From positions 1-32,415 of the forward strand of contig CAAECF010000028.1 in NCBI GenBank assembly GCA_900754275.1: 32,415 nucleotides of DNA, given 5' to 3'. Below the pieces are notes generated by a model, which saw nothing but the letters and a program-made list of their open reading frames with translations, made no database searches and had not been told where the DNA came from. The position numbers were made by a program, and so were the translations under genes. This DNA is from an uncultured Collinsella sp. Lineage in GTDB: Bacteria; Actinomycetota; Coriobacteriia; Coriobacteriales; Coriobacteriaceae. Of this stretch, positions 17,288 through 24,188 are shown in pieces. The number at the start of each line of letters is the position of its first letter. The stretch's first letter is position 1.

Positions 17288-18307
17288 CTATCCCAACTGG
17301 AAGAACAGAGCAAGGCCAACGGCACCAAAGGCCGCAGCGATAATCCAAAAACGGATGACGACCTTGGTCTCGGCCCAGCCCTTCTTTTCGAAATGATGAT
17401 GGATGGGCGCCATAAGGAAGACGCGCTTGTGCGTAAAGTGGAAGTAGACAACCTGAATCATGACCGACAGGGTCTCAACGATAAACAGGCCGCCGATGAT
17501 GAGGGAGACGACCTCGGTGTTGGTCATGATGGACGTGCAGGCAAACGCGGCGCCCAGGGCAAGCGAGCCGGTATCGCCCATAAAGATGCTCGCCGGATAG
17601 CAGTTGAACCACAGAAAGCCCAAGCAGGCACCGGCACACGCGGTGCAGAAGATGGACAGGTTCACGTCTCCGTGCAAAAACGCCATGGCAGCCATGGCGA
17701 GCATGGCAATCATGGAGGTGCCGCCAGCAAGACCGTCAAGGCCATCGGTCAGGTTCACGGCATTAGAAAGACCGGCGATCATCAGCCAGCAAAAGACAAT
17801 GTAGAGCCACGGGAACGAAAGGCCGCAGATGGTGGTCGAAAGCACGCCAAGGTCAATCGTCAGGCCGCCGGGAAAACGAATCTCGGGGGCGACGCCGCAC
17901 CAGTTAACGGCAAGTACCGTAAAGGTGACACAGATAATGGTTAGGCCGATCATCTTGGCATGAGGCGTCAGACCGAGCGAGCGCCCATGCGTAACGGAGG
18001 TCAGGTCGTCGATCAGGCCCAGCACGCCGGTCGCCAGCGTGGCGAGCAGCACGAGCACGAGCTCGGTGGTGAGCTTGCCCATCAGCAGGCAGGTCAGCGA
18101 AATCGCAACAAGGATGATGACGCCGCCCATGGTCGGCGTACCCTGTTTAATCAAATGACGCTTGGGGCCGTCGGCTCGGACCTGTTGGCCGATACCCTCG
18201 ACCTTCAGCAGCTTGATCCACCACGGCATGAGCAGCAGCGCAATGGCAGCGGCGATGCCAAGCCCCAAAAAAGCCTGATACGTTGGATACGAGGGATTGC
18301 CGAACAT
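17288..18307 (-). CDS. mraY: Phospho-MurNAc-pentapeptide transferase MraY
   Basis: MraY transfers phospho-MurNAc-pentapeptide from UDP to undecaprenyl phosphate to make lipid I. The 339-residue protein has about ten membrane helices. Conserved loops visible are KQGTPTMGG, the Mg-binding SNAVNLTDGLDGLAGG, FMGDTGSLALG and the histidine-rich MAPIHHHFEKKGW. The start has only a distant AAGG site, and murF stops three bases before it, so translation probably depends on coupling. Order murF-mraY-murD is standard for the dcw cluster. Confidence 0.97.
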   Translation of the reverse strand: MFGNPSYPTYQAFLGLGIAAAIALLLMPWWIKLLKVEGIGQQVRADGPKRHLIKQGTPTMGGVIILVAISLTCLLMGKLTTELVLVLLATLATGVLGLIDDLTSVTHGRSLGLTPHAKMIGLTIICVTFTVLAVNWCGVAPEIRFPGGLTIDLGVLSTTICGLSFPWLYIVFCWLMIAGLSNAVNLTDGLDGLAGGTSMIAMLAMAAMAFLHGDVNLSIFCTACAGACLGFLWFNCYPASIFMGDTGSLALGAAFACTSIMTNTEVVSLIIGGLFIVETLSVMIQVVYFHFTHKRVFLMAPIHHHFEKKGWAETKVVIRFWIIAAAFGAVGLALFFQLG

Positions 18308-18310
18308 GGG

Positions 18311-19735
18311 CTAGCACACACCTTCCACAAAGCGGTCGAGCTCAACAAAGCGGGAACCCTTGACCAGTACAACATCATGTTTTTCAAGCGCGCCGCCCAT
18401 GCGGTCGAGCACCTGCTGATAATCGGAGAACACCTGGATGCGGTCCTCGTCCATGCCCATCATGCGCGCGGCATCGGCCATAAGCTGGGCCAGCTCACCA
18501 CCCACGCACGCCAGCATGTCGAGCTTCTTGGCGGCCGCATAGGCGCCCACGAGCTCATGCATGCGAGGAGCCTCATCGCCCATCTCGCCCATCTCGCCCA
18601 GGATCGCCATGCGAGACCCCGTGCACGAAAGCGAGCACAGTAGATCGAGGCCAGCAGCCATGGATTCGGCACTGGCGTTATAGGAATCGTCGATGACGCG
18701 GGCACCGCTCTTGGCGCGCTTGATCTCCTGGCGGCGACCGGTGATCGTGAGGCCCCTAAAGGCAGCATCGATCTGCTCGGGCGTCACGCCCAAGCGATAG
18801 GCAACCGCGGCGGCCTTAACGGCATTAGGAACGGACTGCACGCCGGGGATGGCAAGCATGGTATCGATCGTCTCACCCTGGCCAAAATCGAGCGTAAAGA
18901 CCGGACGTCCCTCGTCATCAACACGAATGTCGCGGGCACGGACCTCATCATCGTCCGAGACGCCGGCCAGCATCACATCGATACCAGCAGGCTGGGCGAA
19001 CGTATCGCGAATGAACGGCGTAAAGTCGTCCTCACCGCCCAAAACCAGCAGCGGCAAGAAGTCGCCGGCGGCGCACATACCCTGGACAATCTCGGCCTTA
19101 GCGCGGGCGATGTTCTCGCGGCTGCCCAAAATGCCGATGTGAGAGGTACCAATCTTGCTTACGATGGCAAGGTTGGGATTGGCGGACTGGGACAGGCGCT
19201 CAATCTCGTGGAAATGGTTCATGCCCATCTCGAGCACCAGGACCTCGGTATCGGCCGGAGCGGAAAGCACCGTGAGCGGCATGCCGATCAGGTTATTGAA
19301 ATTGCCCTTGGTGGCCCAGACACGATAGCGCTTGGCGAGCACGGCGGCGAGCACGTCCTTGGTCGTCGTCTTGCCGATGGAACCGGTAATGCCAACGACC
19401 AGGCAGCCAAGCTCCAGGCGATACGTGTGCGCCAAACGCAGCAGAAACTCCTCGGGATCATCGGTCAGCAGGATGGCGCACCCCTTGTCCTGCGCCAGCG
19501 AGACCAGCTCAGCCTCGGGCTCACGCGTCATCACGACGGCGCCGGCACCCGACTGGACGGCACGGGAAGCAAAATCATTGCCGTCGACGTTTTCACCGGG
19601 AAAGGCGACGAAAATCGTCCCTTCCTCGACCTGGCGCGAGTCGATAACGCACCCGCGGCATACCCGATCGGCTTCTCCCGTCACGGTTCGGGCCCCTGTT
19701 GCGGCCGCGAGGTTGTTGACGGCGATCTCTATCAT
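18311..19735 (-). CDS. murF: UDP-MurNAc-tripeptide--D-Ala-D-Ala ligase MurF
   Basis: MurF adds the D-Ala-D-Ala dipeptide and completes the cytoplasmic precursor. The 474-residue protein has the N-terminal DSRQVEEGTIFVAFPGENVDG (in part), the P-loop GITGSIGKTTTKD (GSIGKTTT at 118-125), KGNFNNLIGMPLTVL, EMGMNHFHEI and DDSYNASAESM, all MurF-type. AGGGGAG five bases before the ATG supports the start. A 126-base gap separates it from ftsI. In that gap a -10-like TACAAT lies on the minus strand at 19773-19778, 38 bases before the start, but no convincing -35 accompanies it. murE, usually next door, is missing from the window. Confidence 0.96.
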   Translation of the reverse strand: MIEIAVNNLAAATGARTVTGEADRVCRGCVIDSRQVEEGTIFVAFPGENVDGNDFASRAVQSGAGAVVMTREPEAELVSLAQDKGCAILLTDDPEEFLLRLAHTYRLELGCLVVGITGSIGKTTTKDVLAAVLAKRYRVWATKGNFNNLIGMPLTVLSAPADTEVLVLEMGMNHFHEIERLSQSANPNLAIVSKIGTSHIGILGSRENIARAKAEIVQGMCAAGDFLPLLVLGGEDDFTPFIRDTFAQPAGIDVMLAGVSDDDEVRARDIRVDDEGRPVFTLDFGQGETIDTMLAIPGVQSVPNAVKAAAVAYRLGVTPEQIDAAFRGLTITGRRQEIKRAKSGARVIDDSYNASAESMAAGLDLLCSLSCTGSRMAILGEMGEMGDEAPRMHELVGAYAAAKKLDMLACVGGELAQLMADAARMMGMDEDRIQVFSDYQQVLDRMGGALEKHDVVLVKGSRFVELDRFVEGVC

Positions 19736-19861
19736 TGCAGCTCCCCTGTAAACCTAATAATGCTATCGGCGTATTGTATCCCAGCGCCGCACATGCGTGG
19801 TGCAGGGCATGTGAACACCCTCATATGGGACAACAAACAACGCCCCAAAGATTGTAACCCC

Positions 19862-21727
19862 CTACTTCGTGTGCGGGATACCCAGCACGTCGAGCGCGTT
19901 GGCCATAATGGACTGGAACGGCACCGCAGCGGCATCTGAGCCGCTCGGCGTTCCGTCGAGCGTGATATAGCACAGCACCTTGGGCGATTGTGCCGGTGCA
20001 AAGCCCATAAAGGACGACATGTAGTTCTCCTTGAGGTAGCCGCCGTTCTCGTCGGCACGTTCGGCCGTACCGGTCTTACCCGCCACGTCATAGCCGTCAA
20101 CCGCGCCGCCAACGCCCGTTCCCTCGGACACGACCGTCTGCATGCACGATGTCACCTGGGATGCGGCGTCCTCCGAAATCGCGCGCTCGCCTTCACCCCA
20201 GTCCTTCTCGTCGCCTTTGCTGGACTTATAGAAGTGCGGTGTCATCATCACGCCGCCGTTGGCGATGCCGCCCACGGCACGTGCGATCTCAATCGGCGAG
20301 ACGGACAGTGCCTGTCCAAAGCTCATCGAGCCCAGCGTGGCGCCGTCATACTGGTCACGCTCCTTGACGATACCCAGGCTCTCTCCCGGAAAATCGACAC
20401 CCGAGCTGTGACCGATGCCCCACTTGTCCACATAGGCGGCAAAGTCGTCGGCACCGATCTTGCGCCCCACCAGGACAAAGCCCACGTTGGACGAACGGCG
20501 CATCATCTCGCGCACATCCATGGTCATGGCATAGTCGCGCTTGTCGGCATCGGTGACGGTATCGTCGCCCACCTTGATGCTCGCCGGCACCTCAAACGAC
20601 GTACTCGATCGCACGACGCCCAAGTCGAAGCCGGCGCCCGCCACGAGCGTCTTAAAGACCGAGCCGGGCTCGTAGGCGTCGGTGACCAGGCGCAGATTCA
20701 TATCCTCGGTCTTGGCATTCTCCAGATCGGTCTGGTCGTAGGTCGGGTACGAGCAGGCTGCCAAAATCTCGCCTGTCGTAGGATCGGTGACCAGCGCCGA
20801 GCCGTTCTTGGCCTTAGTCTTCTCAACTGCCTCTGCCAGGGCATCCTCGGCCGCACGCTGGATATTGACGTCGAGCGTCGTCACGATATCAACGCCGTCG
20901 ACCGCAGCCACCTTTTTATAGGCACCGCCCGCGATATAGCTGCCGTCCCTCGCGCGCTCGCGTACGAGAGAACCGTTCGTGCCGGTCAGAAGCTTGTTGT
21001 ATTGCTTTTCGAGACCCGTCAAGCCATCGTTGTCCACATTCACTACACCCAGCACCTGCGATGCCAGATTGCCGTATGGATATACGCGCTTCATGGCCTG
21101 CTCAAAAAGCACACCGGGCAGGTTCTTCTTCTCCAGCGTCGCAGCATCGTCTTCGTCCACCTGGCGCTTGATATACACCCAGGTTCCATCGGACTCAACG
21201 AGCTTGCGGCAGGTCTTTTTATCGATTCCAGTTGCCTTGACCAGCGCCGACACCGTCTTGTCAACGTCCTCGACAAGCTGCGGGTTCACGGCGATGTTGC
21301 GACATTCGACCGACGACGCCAACACGTTGCCGTTGCGGTCGTAGATGGTGCCGCGTTTGGCATAGAGGGTCTGCGCAAGCAGGCGGCGCGCATCGGCACG
21401 CTCGCGCAGTTTATCGGCTTCGACAACCTGATAGTCGGCAAGGCGAAAGACGCCCAAGCCCAAGCCAAGCCCAATGAATCCCATGACGGCTTTGCGGCGA
21501 GGCAGAGGCGTGCCTGTGAGCCATTCGGTCGGCGAACTCTTGCGCGACCTGGTGTTATGCACTTGAGGGCCGCCCGAGCCGCGAAGTCGCGACGCCGGGT
21601 CGTTGCCACGGGACCGTCCGGCGTTGTAAGATTGCCGACCCGTTCCTTGATAACCAGAACGTCCCCGCGACGAGGGACGTCCAGAACCGCGGCCCCTATC
21701 GGAACCGCGGCGATAGTCATTTGTCAT
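19862..21727 (-). CDS. ftsI: Class B penicillin-binding protein FtsI (PBP3-type transpeptidase)
   Basis: FtsI crosslinks septal peptidoglycan in partnership with FtsW. In this 621-residue protein the N-terminal about 78 residues form a cytoplasmic Arg/Gly/Ser-rich tail with repeated GRGSGRPSSRGRSG-like units. One membrane helix follows (about 80-97), then a pedestal domain (RGTIYDRNGNVLA near 125-138) and a transpeptidase domain. The active-site motifs are intact: Ser356 in SVFK (356-359), SSN (412-414) and KTGTAE (551-556). I see no PASTA domains. The ribosome site is weak, and ftsL ends 17 bases upstream. The basic tail is longer than in typical FtsI. Confidence 0.95.
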   Translation of the reverse strand: MTNDYRRGSDRGRGSGRPSSRGRSGYQGTGRQSYNAGRSRGNDPASRLRGSGGPQVHNTRSRKSSPTEWLTGTPLPRRKAVMGFIGLGLGLGVFRLADYQVVEADKLRERADARRLLAQTLYAKRGTIYDRNGNVLASSVECRNIAVNPQLVEDVDKTVSALVKATGIDKKTCRKLVESDGTWVYIKRQVDEDDAATLEKKNLPGVLFEQAMKRVYPYGNLASQVLGVVNVDNDGLTGLEKQYNKLLTGTNGSLVRERARDGSYIAGGAYKKVAAVDGVDIVTTLDVNIQRAAEDALAEAVEKTKAKNGSALVTDPTTGEILAACSYPTYDQTDLENAKTEDMNLRLVTDAYEPGSVFKTLVAGAGFDLGVVRSSTSFEVPASIKVGDDTVTDADKRDYAMTMDVREMMRRSSNVGFVLVGRKIGADDFAAYVDKWGIGHSSGVDFPGESLGIVKERDQYDGATLGSMSFGQALSVSPIEIARAVGGIANGGVMMTPHFYKSSKGDEKDWGEGERAISEDAASQVTSCMQTVVSEGTGVGGAVDGYDVAGKTGTAERADENGGYLKENYMSSFMGFAPAQSPKVLCYITLDGTPSGSDAAAVPFQSIMANALDVLGIPHTK

Positions 21728-21744
21728 ACTCAGCTACCGTCTTG

Positions 21745-22215
21745 CTACTGAGCGGTCGCGGTCGCGTTGGCGCCCGCGGCTGCATCCTGCGAAAAGTCAA
21801 GTGTAACGCTCTCGCTGGGCTCCACCATGCCATAAGCGCCCGCAAGGTCGCGAATGCGCGTGTCGGCGCCATAGACCGAATGCATGACCTCCAGGTCGGA
21901 GCTCTCATCGGTCGCCTTTTCGAGCGTGTTGGTAAGCTCGGCGTTGCTGTTGAGCACCTGGGCCGTAACGCCGGCGAGCGCCACGCGGGCGACGCCGATC
22001 GTCATGAAGATAGCCGCAATGATGCAAAACGTTTTAAGAACGCTCATGAAAACCGGGCTTACCGCCTGGTTTGCCTGACGGCCCGCGCCCGTGTAGACAT
22101 CAAAGCGCGGCGTGCGCTGCTCACGGGGAGCAACGGGGGCCTGCGGCGTCTCACGATAGGCGGGCATGGCGTTCATATCATAGGCGAGTGCTGCGCTTGA
22201 AGTGTTGTAGCCCAT
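21745..22215 (-). CDS. ftsL: FtsL-like bitopic divisome protein
   Basis: Position between rsmH and ftsI, size (156 residues) and layout indicate FtsL, the small membrane protein that with FtsB/DivIC and FtsQ activates FtsWI. Residues 1-55 are cytoplasmic and Pro/Arg-rich, about 58-80 form one membrane helix (LKTFCIIAAIFMTIGVARVAL), and about 83-115 look like a short coiled coil (AQVLNSNAELTNTLEKATDES, quoted in part). The rest includes an LAGAYGM segment typical of FtsL and an Ala-rich end. Sequence conservation in this family is low, so the assignment rests on topology and synteny. GGGAGG nine bases upstream supports the ATG. Confidence 0.8.
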   Translation of the reverse strand: MGYNTSSAALAYDMNAMPAYRETPQAPVAPREQRTPRFDVYTGAGRQANQAVSPVFMSVLKTFCIIAAIFMTIGVARVALAGVTAQVLNSNAELTNTLEKATDESSDLEVMHSVYGADTRIRDLAGAYGMVEPSESVTLDFSQDAAAGANATATAQ

Positions 22216-22305
22216 GATATGCCGCCTCCCATCCCGAGTACGTTGGTAGTGTGTTTAAGCTTCGTTTATGGTGCGAGCGGGAGGTCCAATATCGCGCGGT
22301 CGCGC

Positions 22306-23271
22306 CTACAGACGCTGCGCCACGCGGATTTTGGCTGATCTCGCCCGAGGGTTGCGCTCAACCTCATCAGGCTGGGCAACCAGGGGTTTGCGGGTGATGA
22401 CCTTGAGTATCGGCACGTTGCCGCACACGCACACCGGAATCTCCGGCGGACACGTGCACCCCTGGCTCATCTCCTTAAAGTGGTTCTTTACGATACGGTC
22501 CTCGAGCGAGTGATACGAGATGACGCAGATACGTCCGCCCGGGTTGAGCCACCTGGTGGCGGCATCAAGCCCTCGTTCGAGCACATCGAGCTCGTGATTG
22601 ACCTCGATGCGAATGGCCTGGAAACTTTTCTTGGCCGGGTGTCCACCATGCCGACGAGCGGCAGCCGGGATACCCGCCTTGATGATCTCGACAAATTGGC
22701 CGGTGGTTTCGATCGGTTCTTGCTCGCGGCGGCGCACGATCTCGCGCGCGATCTGCGAGGCGAACTTCTCTTCGCCGTAGACGCGTAGAATCCGGGCGAG
22801 GTCGTGTTCGTTATAGGTGTTGATGACCTCAGCTGCGTTTAAGGTGTTATTACCCGGATCCATCCGCATGTCCAATGGGGCGTCCTCGTTATACGAAAAG
22901 CCCCTGCCAGGGATATCGAGTTGCGGCGACGAAACGCCCAAATCGAACAGGAAGCCATCGACCCCGGGCACCTCGGCCGAGCAAAGCAGCTCGTCCAAGT
23001 CGCCGAAGTTGCCCTTCAGCAGCCGGTGCGGAACGCCGGGAACCTCGCGGTCCAGACGGGCGCCAGCGGCCTCGAGGGCCATGTCGTCCTGATCGACGCC
23101 GAGCAAAAGGCCCGTCTCCCCCACCTGCGCGGCCATCTTTACCGAATGGCCGGCACCGCCAAGGGTGCAATCGCAGACAACGGAGCCGCTCTTTAGCCGC
23201 AGCGACTCAAGCACTTCGCCGAGCATGACAGGTTCATGCCGATATTCTTGTGTCAAGATCCCACGCTCCAT
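22306..23271 (-). CDS. rsmH: 16S rRNA (cytosine(1402)-N(4))-methyltransferase RsmH (MraW)
   Basis: RsmH methylates N4 of C1402 in the 16S rRNA decoding centre using S-adenosylmethionine. The 321-residue product has the typical start region EYRHEPVMLGEVLE, the SAM-binding VVCDCTLGGAGHS, GVDQDDMAL, FLFDLGVSSPQLD, RGFSYNEDAPLDMRMD, KKSFQAIRIEVNHEL and ISYHSLEDRIVK motifs. The ribosome site before the ATG at 23269-23271 is weak; TTG at residue 7 is a possible alternative that would still keep the conserved region. It is second in the dcw cluster after mraZ, as in most bacteria. Confidence 0.96.
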   Translation of the reverse strand: MERGILTQEYRHEPVMLGEVLESLRLKSGSVVCDCTLGGAGHSVKMAAQVGETGLLLGVDQDDMALEAAGARLDREVPGVPHRLLKGNFGDLDELLCSAEVPGVDGFLFDLGVSSPQLDIPGRGFSYNEDAPLDMRMDPGNNTLNAAEVINTYNEHDLARILRVYGEEKFASQIAREIVRRREQEPIETTGQFVEIIKAGIPAAARRHGGHPAKKSFQAIRIEVNHELDVLERGLDAATRWLNPGGRICVISYHSLEDRIVKNHFKEMSQGCTCPPEIPVCVCGNVPILKVITRKPLVAQPDEVERNPRARSAKIRVAQRL

Positions 23272-23291
23272 CCGTTACCCGTGCCTTGCCC

Positions 23292-23726
23292 TTACGAGAA
23301 GAAGAGGTCCAGCAGGGCCTCATCGTCATCGTCCTCATCGGCCGCGGCGCGATCCCAAACCTCAAGGTGGTCGTAGTTGCCCACAACCGTGACCTCGCGG
23401 TCGAGGTTCGCCTGCTTGCGGAGAGACTCGGAAAGACCGATACGACCGGCGCTGTCCACGTCCATCGACGTGGTGCGCTTGTTGATCGCCCTCATGAGCT
23501 TCTGGTCATTAATGTCACGCGGGTTAAAACCCTCGTGGCCCTCACGACCCGCGAAGAGTCCTTCGACCCACTTATCGAAGGCCTCGGCAGAGAACACGTA
23601 CAGAGCATCGACATCCAGGGCTTTGAACACGCGAACGTGCTCTCCAAGCTCCTCGCGAAGGGGTGCAGGCAGGGACAGACGACCTTTTGCATCGAGATTG
23701 CGCTCGTATGCACCAGTCATTCCCAT
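23292..23726 (-). CDS. mraZ: Transcriptional regulator MraZ
   Basis: MraZ is a DNA-binding protein that regulates its own operon through direct repeats near the promoter. The 144-residue protein has two SpoVT/AbrB-like halves: residues 1-55 (YERNLDAKGRLSLPAPLRE) and about 75-125 (TTSMDVDSAGRIGLSESLRKQA, in part), each with the DxxGR signature. The C-terminus is acidic (DEDDDDEAL). GAGGG five bases before the first ATG supports the start; a second ATG two codons later is possible. It heads the dcw cluster and lies about 60 bases downstream of a strong candidate promoter. Confidence 0.96.
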   Translation of the reverse strand: MGMTGAYERNLDAKGRLSLPAPLREELGEHVRVFKALDVDALYVFSAEAFDKWVEGLFAGREGHEGFNPRDINDQKLMRAINKRTTSMDVDSAGRIGLSESLRKQANLDREVTVVGNYDHLEVWDRAAADEDDDDEALLDLFFS

Positions 23727-23762
23727 GTGCGCCCTCCCCTCGGTTACTCAGATGGCACGTAC

Positions 23763-23779
23763 GCGGGGAACCCCCCCGC
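23763..23779 (-). repeat. Inverted repeat in the early mraZ leader
   Basis: GCGGGG-AACCC-CCCCGC, a 6-bp perfect stem with a five-base loop. On the minus strand it reads GCGGGGGGGTTCCCCGC and shares the 13-mer GGGGnGGTTCCCC with the inverted repeat inside the mraZ promoter (23800-23816). It falls just after the predicted transcription start. It is either a leader hairpin or a second operator. Confidence 0.6.
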
Positions 23780-23794
23780 CTGTCGACGTCATCA

Positions 23795-23823
23795 ATAATA
23801 TGGGGAACCGCCCCATTTTTCAA
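23795..23823 (-). promoter_or_regulatory. Candidate sigma70-type promoter of mraZ/dcw cluster
   Basis: On the minus strand -35 TTGAAA (23823-23818), an exact 17-base spacer and -10 TATTAT (23800-23795) each match consensus at five of six positions. The start would be near 23788, about 60 bases before the mraZ ATG. The spacer is almost wholly an inverted repeat, ATGGGG-CGGTT-CCCCAT (minus strand, 23816-23800), so a regulator bound there would sit on the promoter. On the plus strand the same hairpin precedes TTTTTC, but no plus-strand gene leads into it. Confidence 0.72.
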
Positions 23824-23832
23824 CACCTTTCC

Positions 23833-23857
23833 CCCCCCCTTCCCCCACCCCGCCCCA
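23833..23857 (-). promoter_or_regulatory. Candidate MraZ operator (10-bp spaced TGGGG repeats)
   Basis: Reading the minus strand, TGGGG at 23857-23853, TGGGG at 23847-23843 and GGGGG at 23837-23833 are spaced exactly 10 bases, each followed by a five-base spacer. This is the pattern of the E. coli MraZ box (TGGGN repeats with five-base spacers). It lies directly upstream of the -35. The surrounding tract is very G-rich, so some matches could be chance. Confidence 0.6.
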
Positions 23858-23905
23858 CCACTCCACTCACCATATATTGCAAAACACCCCCAAGCATATG
23901 TTCGA

Positions 23906-23925
23906 AAACACAATATGTTGTGTTT
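23906..23925. repeat. Perfect inverted repeat AAACACAA-TATG-TTGTGTTT
   Basis: An 8-bp perfect palindromic arm pair around TATG, about 83 bases upstream of the mraZ -35, in a locally AT-rich patch of a GC-rich region. Size and symmetry fit the site of a dimeric repressor. No regulator gene is adjacent. Confidence 0.5.
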
Positions 23926-23967
23926 GCAGCAACGGCGGGATGCCACCTGTAGAACCACACCCGCGAA

Positions 23968-23993
23968 CCTCAACCTTCAAGTTGACCTTGAGG
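23968..23993. repeat. Nested inverted repeat upstream of mraZ, related to the ftsZ upstream motif
   Basis: CCTCAA (23968-23973) and TTGAGG (23988-23993) flank a core containing TCAA-G-TTGA (23977-23985). The 14 bases AACCTTCAAGTTGA (23972-23985) match AACCTTCAGGTTGA upstream of ftsZ at 13 of 14 positions. Its look resembles MerR-type operators, but no such regulator is in the window. Confidence 0.5.
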
Positions 23994-24085
23994 CGATTTT
24001 TACGTCCCTTTACATGCCGTTCACATCGCCCCCAAACTCCCCCACCCAAGGCCCGTGCGGCCCACCACCGCGACGCCAAGTGGCG

Positions 24086-24155
24086 AAAAATGGGACGGGC
24101 CCCAGATTGCCCATGCGCGCGCAAAAGCACGCCGCGGCAATCTGGAGCCCGTCCC
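24086..24155 (-). terminator. Long-stem intrinsic terminator after xerD
   Basis: Arms 24092-24111 and 24136-24155 are 20-base inverted repeats with a single mismatch (GGGACGGGC outer, CAGATTGCC inner). The loop holds a second small stem, GCGTGC-TTTT-GCGCGC on the minus strand. ATTTTTCG follows on the minus strand. It ends the pyrG-xerD transcript and insulates the mraZ promoter. Confidence 0.92.
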
Positions 24156-24188
24156 CAAATACCTATAAATATGCAGGTCAGCGATGTG

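Larger units (their letters stand above)
23727..24188. other. 462-base mraZ-xerD intergenic region
   Basis: I see no gene here. From the mraZ side it holds the ribosome site (GAGGG), a leader inverted repeat (23763-23779), the promoter with an inverted repeat in its spacer (23795-23823) and the TGGGG repeats (23833-23857). Further out are a 20-base palindrome (23906-23925), a nested inverted repeat (23968-23993) and, at the far end, the pyrG-xerD terminator (24086-24155). The density of symmetric elements suggests a regulatory hub for the dcw cluster. Confidence 0.7.

Noticed and set aside
16193..21751. Long plus-strand open frames (for example 16193-17944 and 19988-21751; also 4680-5747 and 8154-9614)
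   Set aside because: They lie exactly antisense to well-identified genes (murD/mraY, ftsI, pstA/pstC, ftsZ), have no family-like content and arise from the GC-rich codon bias of the opposite strand.
23800..23820. Plus-strand terminator (ATGGGG/CCCCAT hairpin followed by TTTTTC)
   Set aside because: No plus-strand gene leads into it; the same bases form the -35 and spacer of the mraZ promoter, so an operator reading is better.
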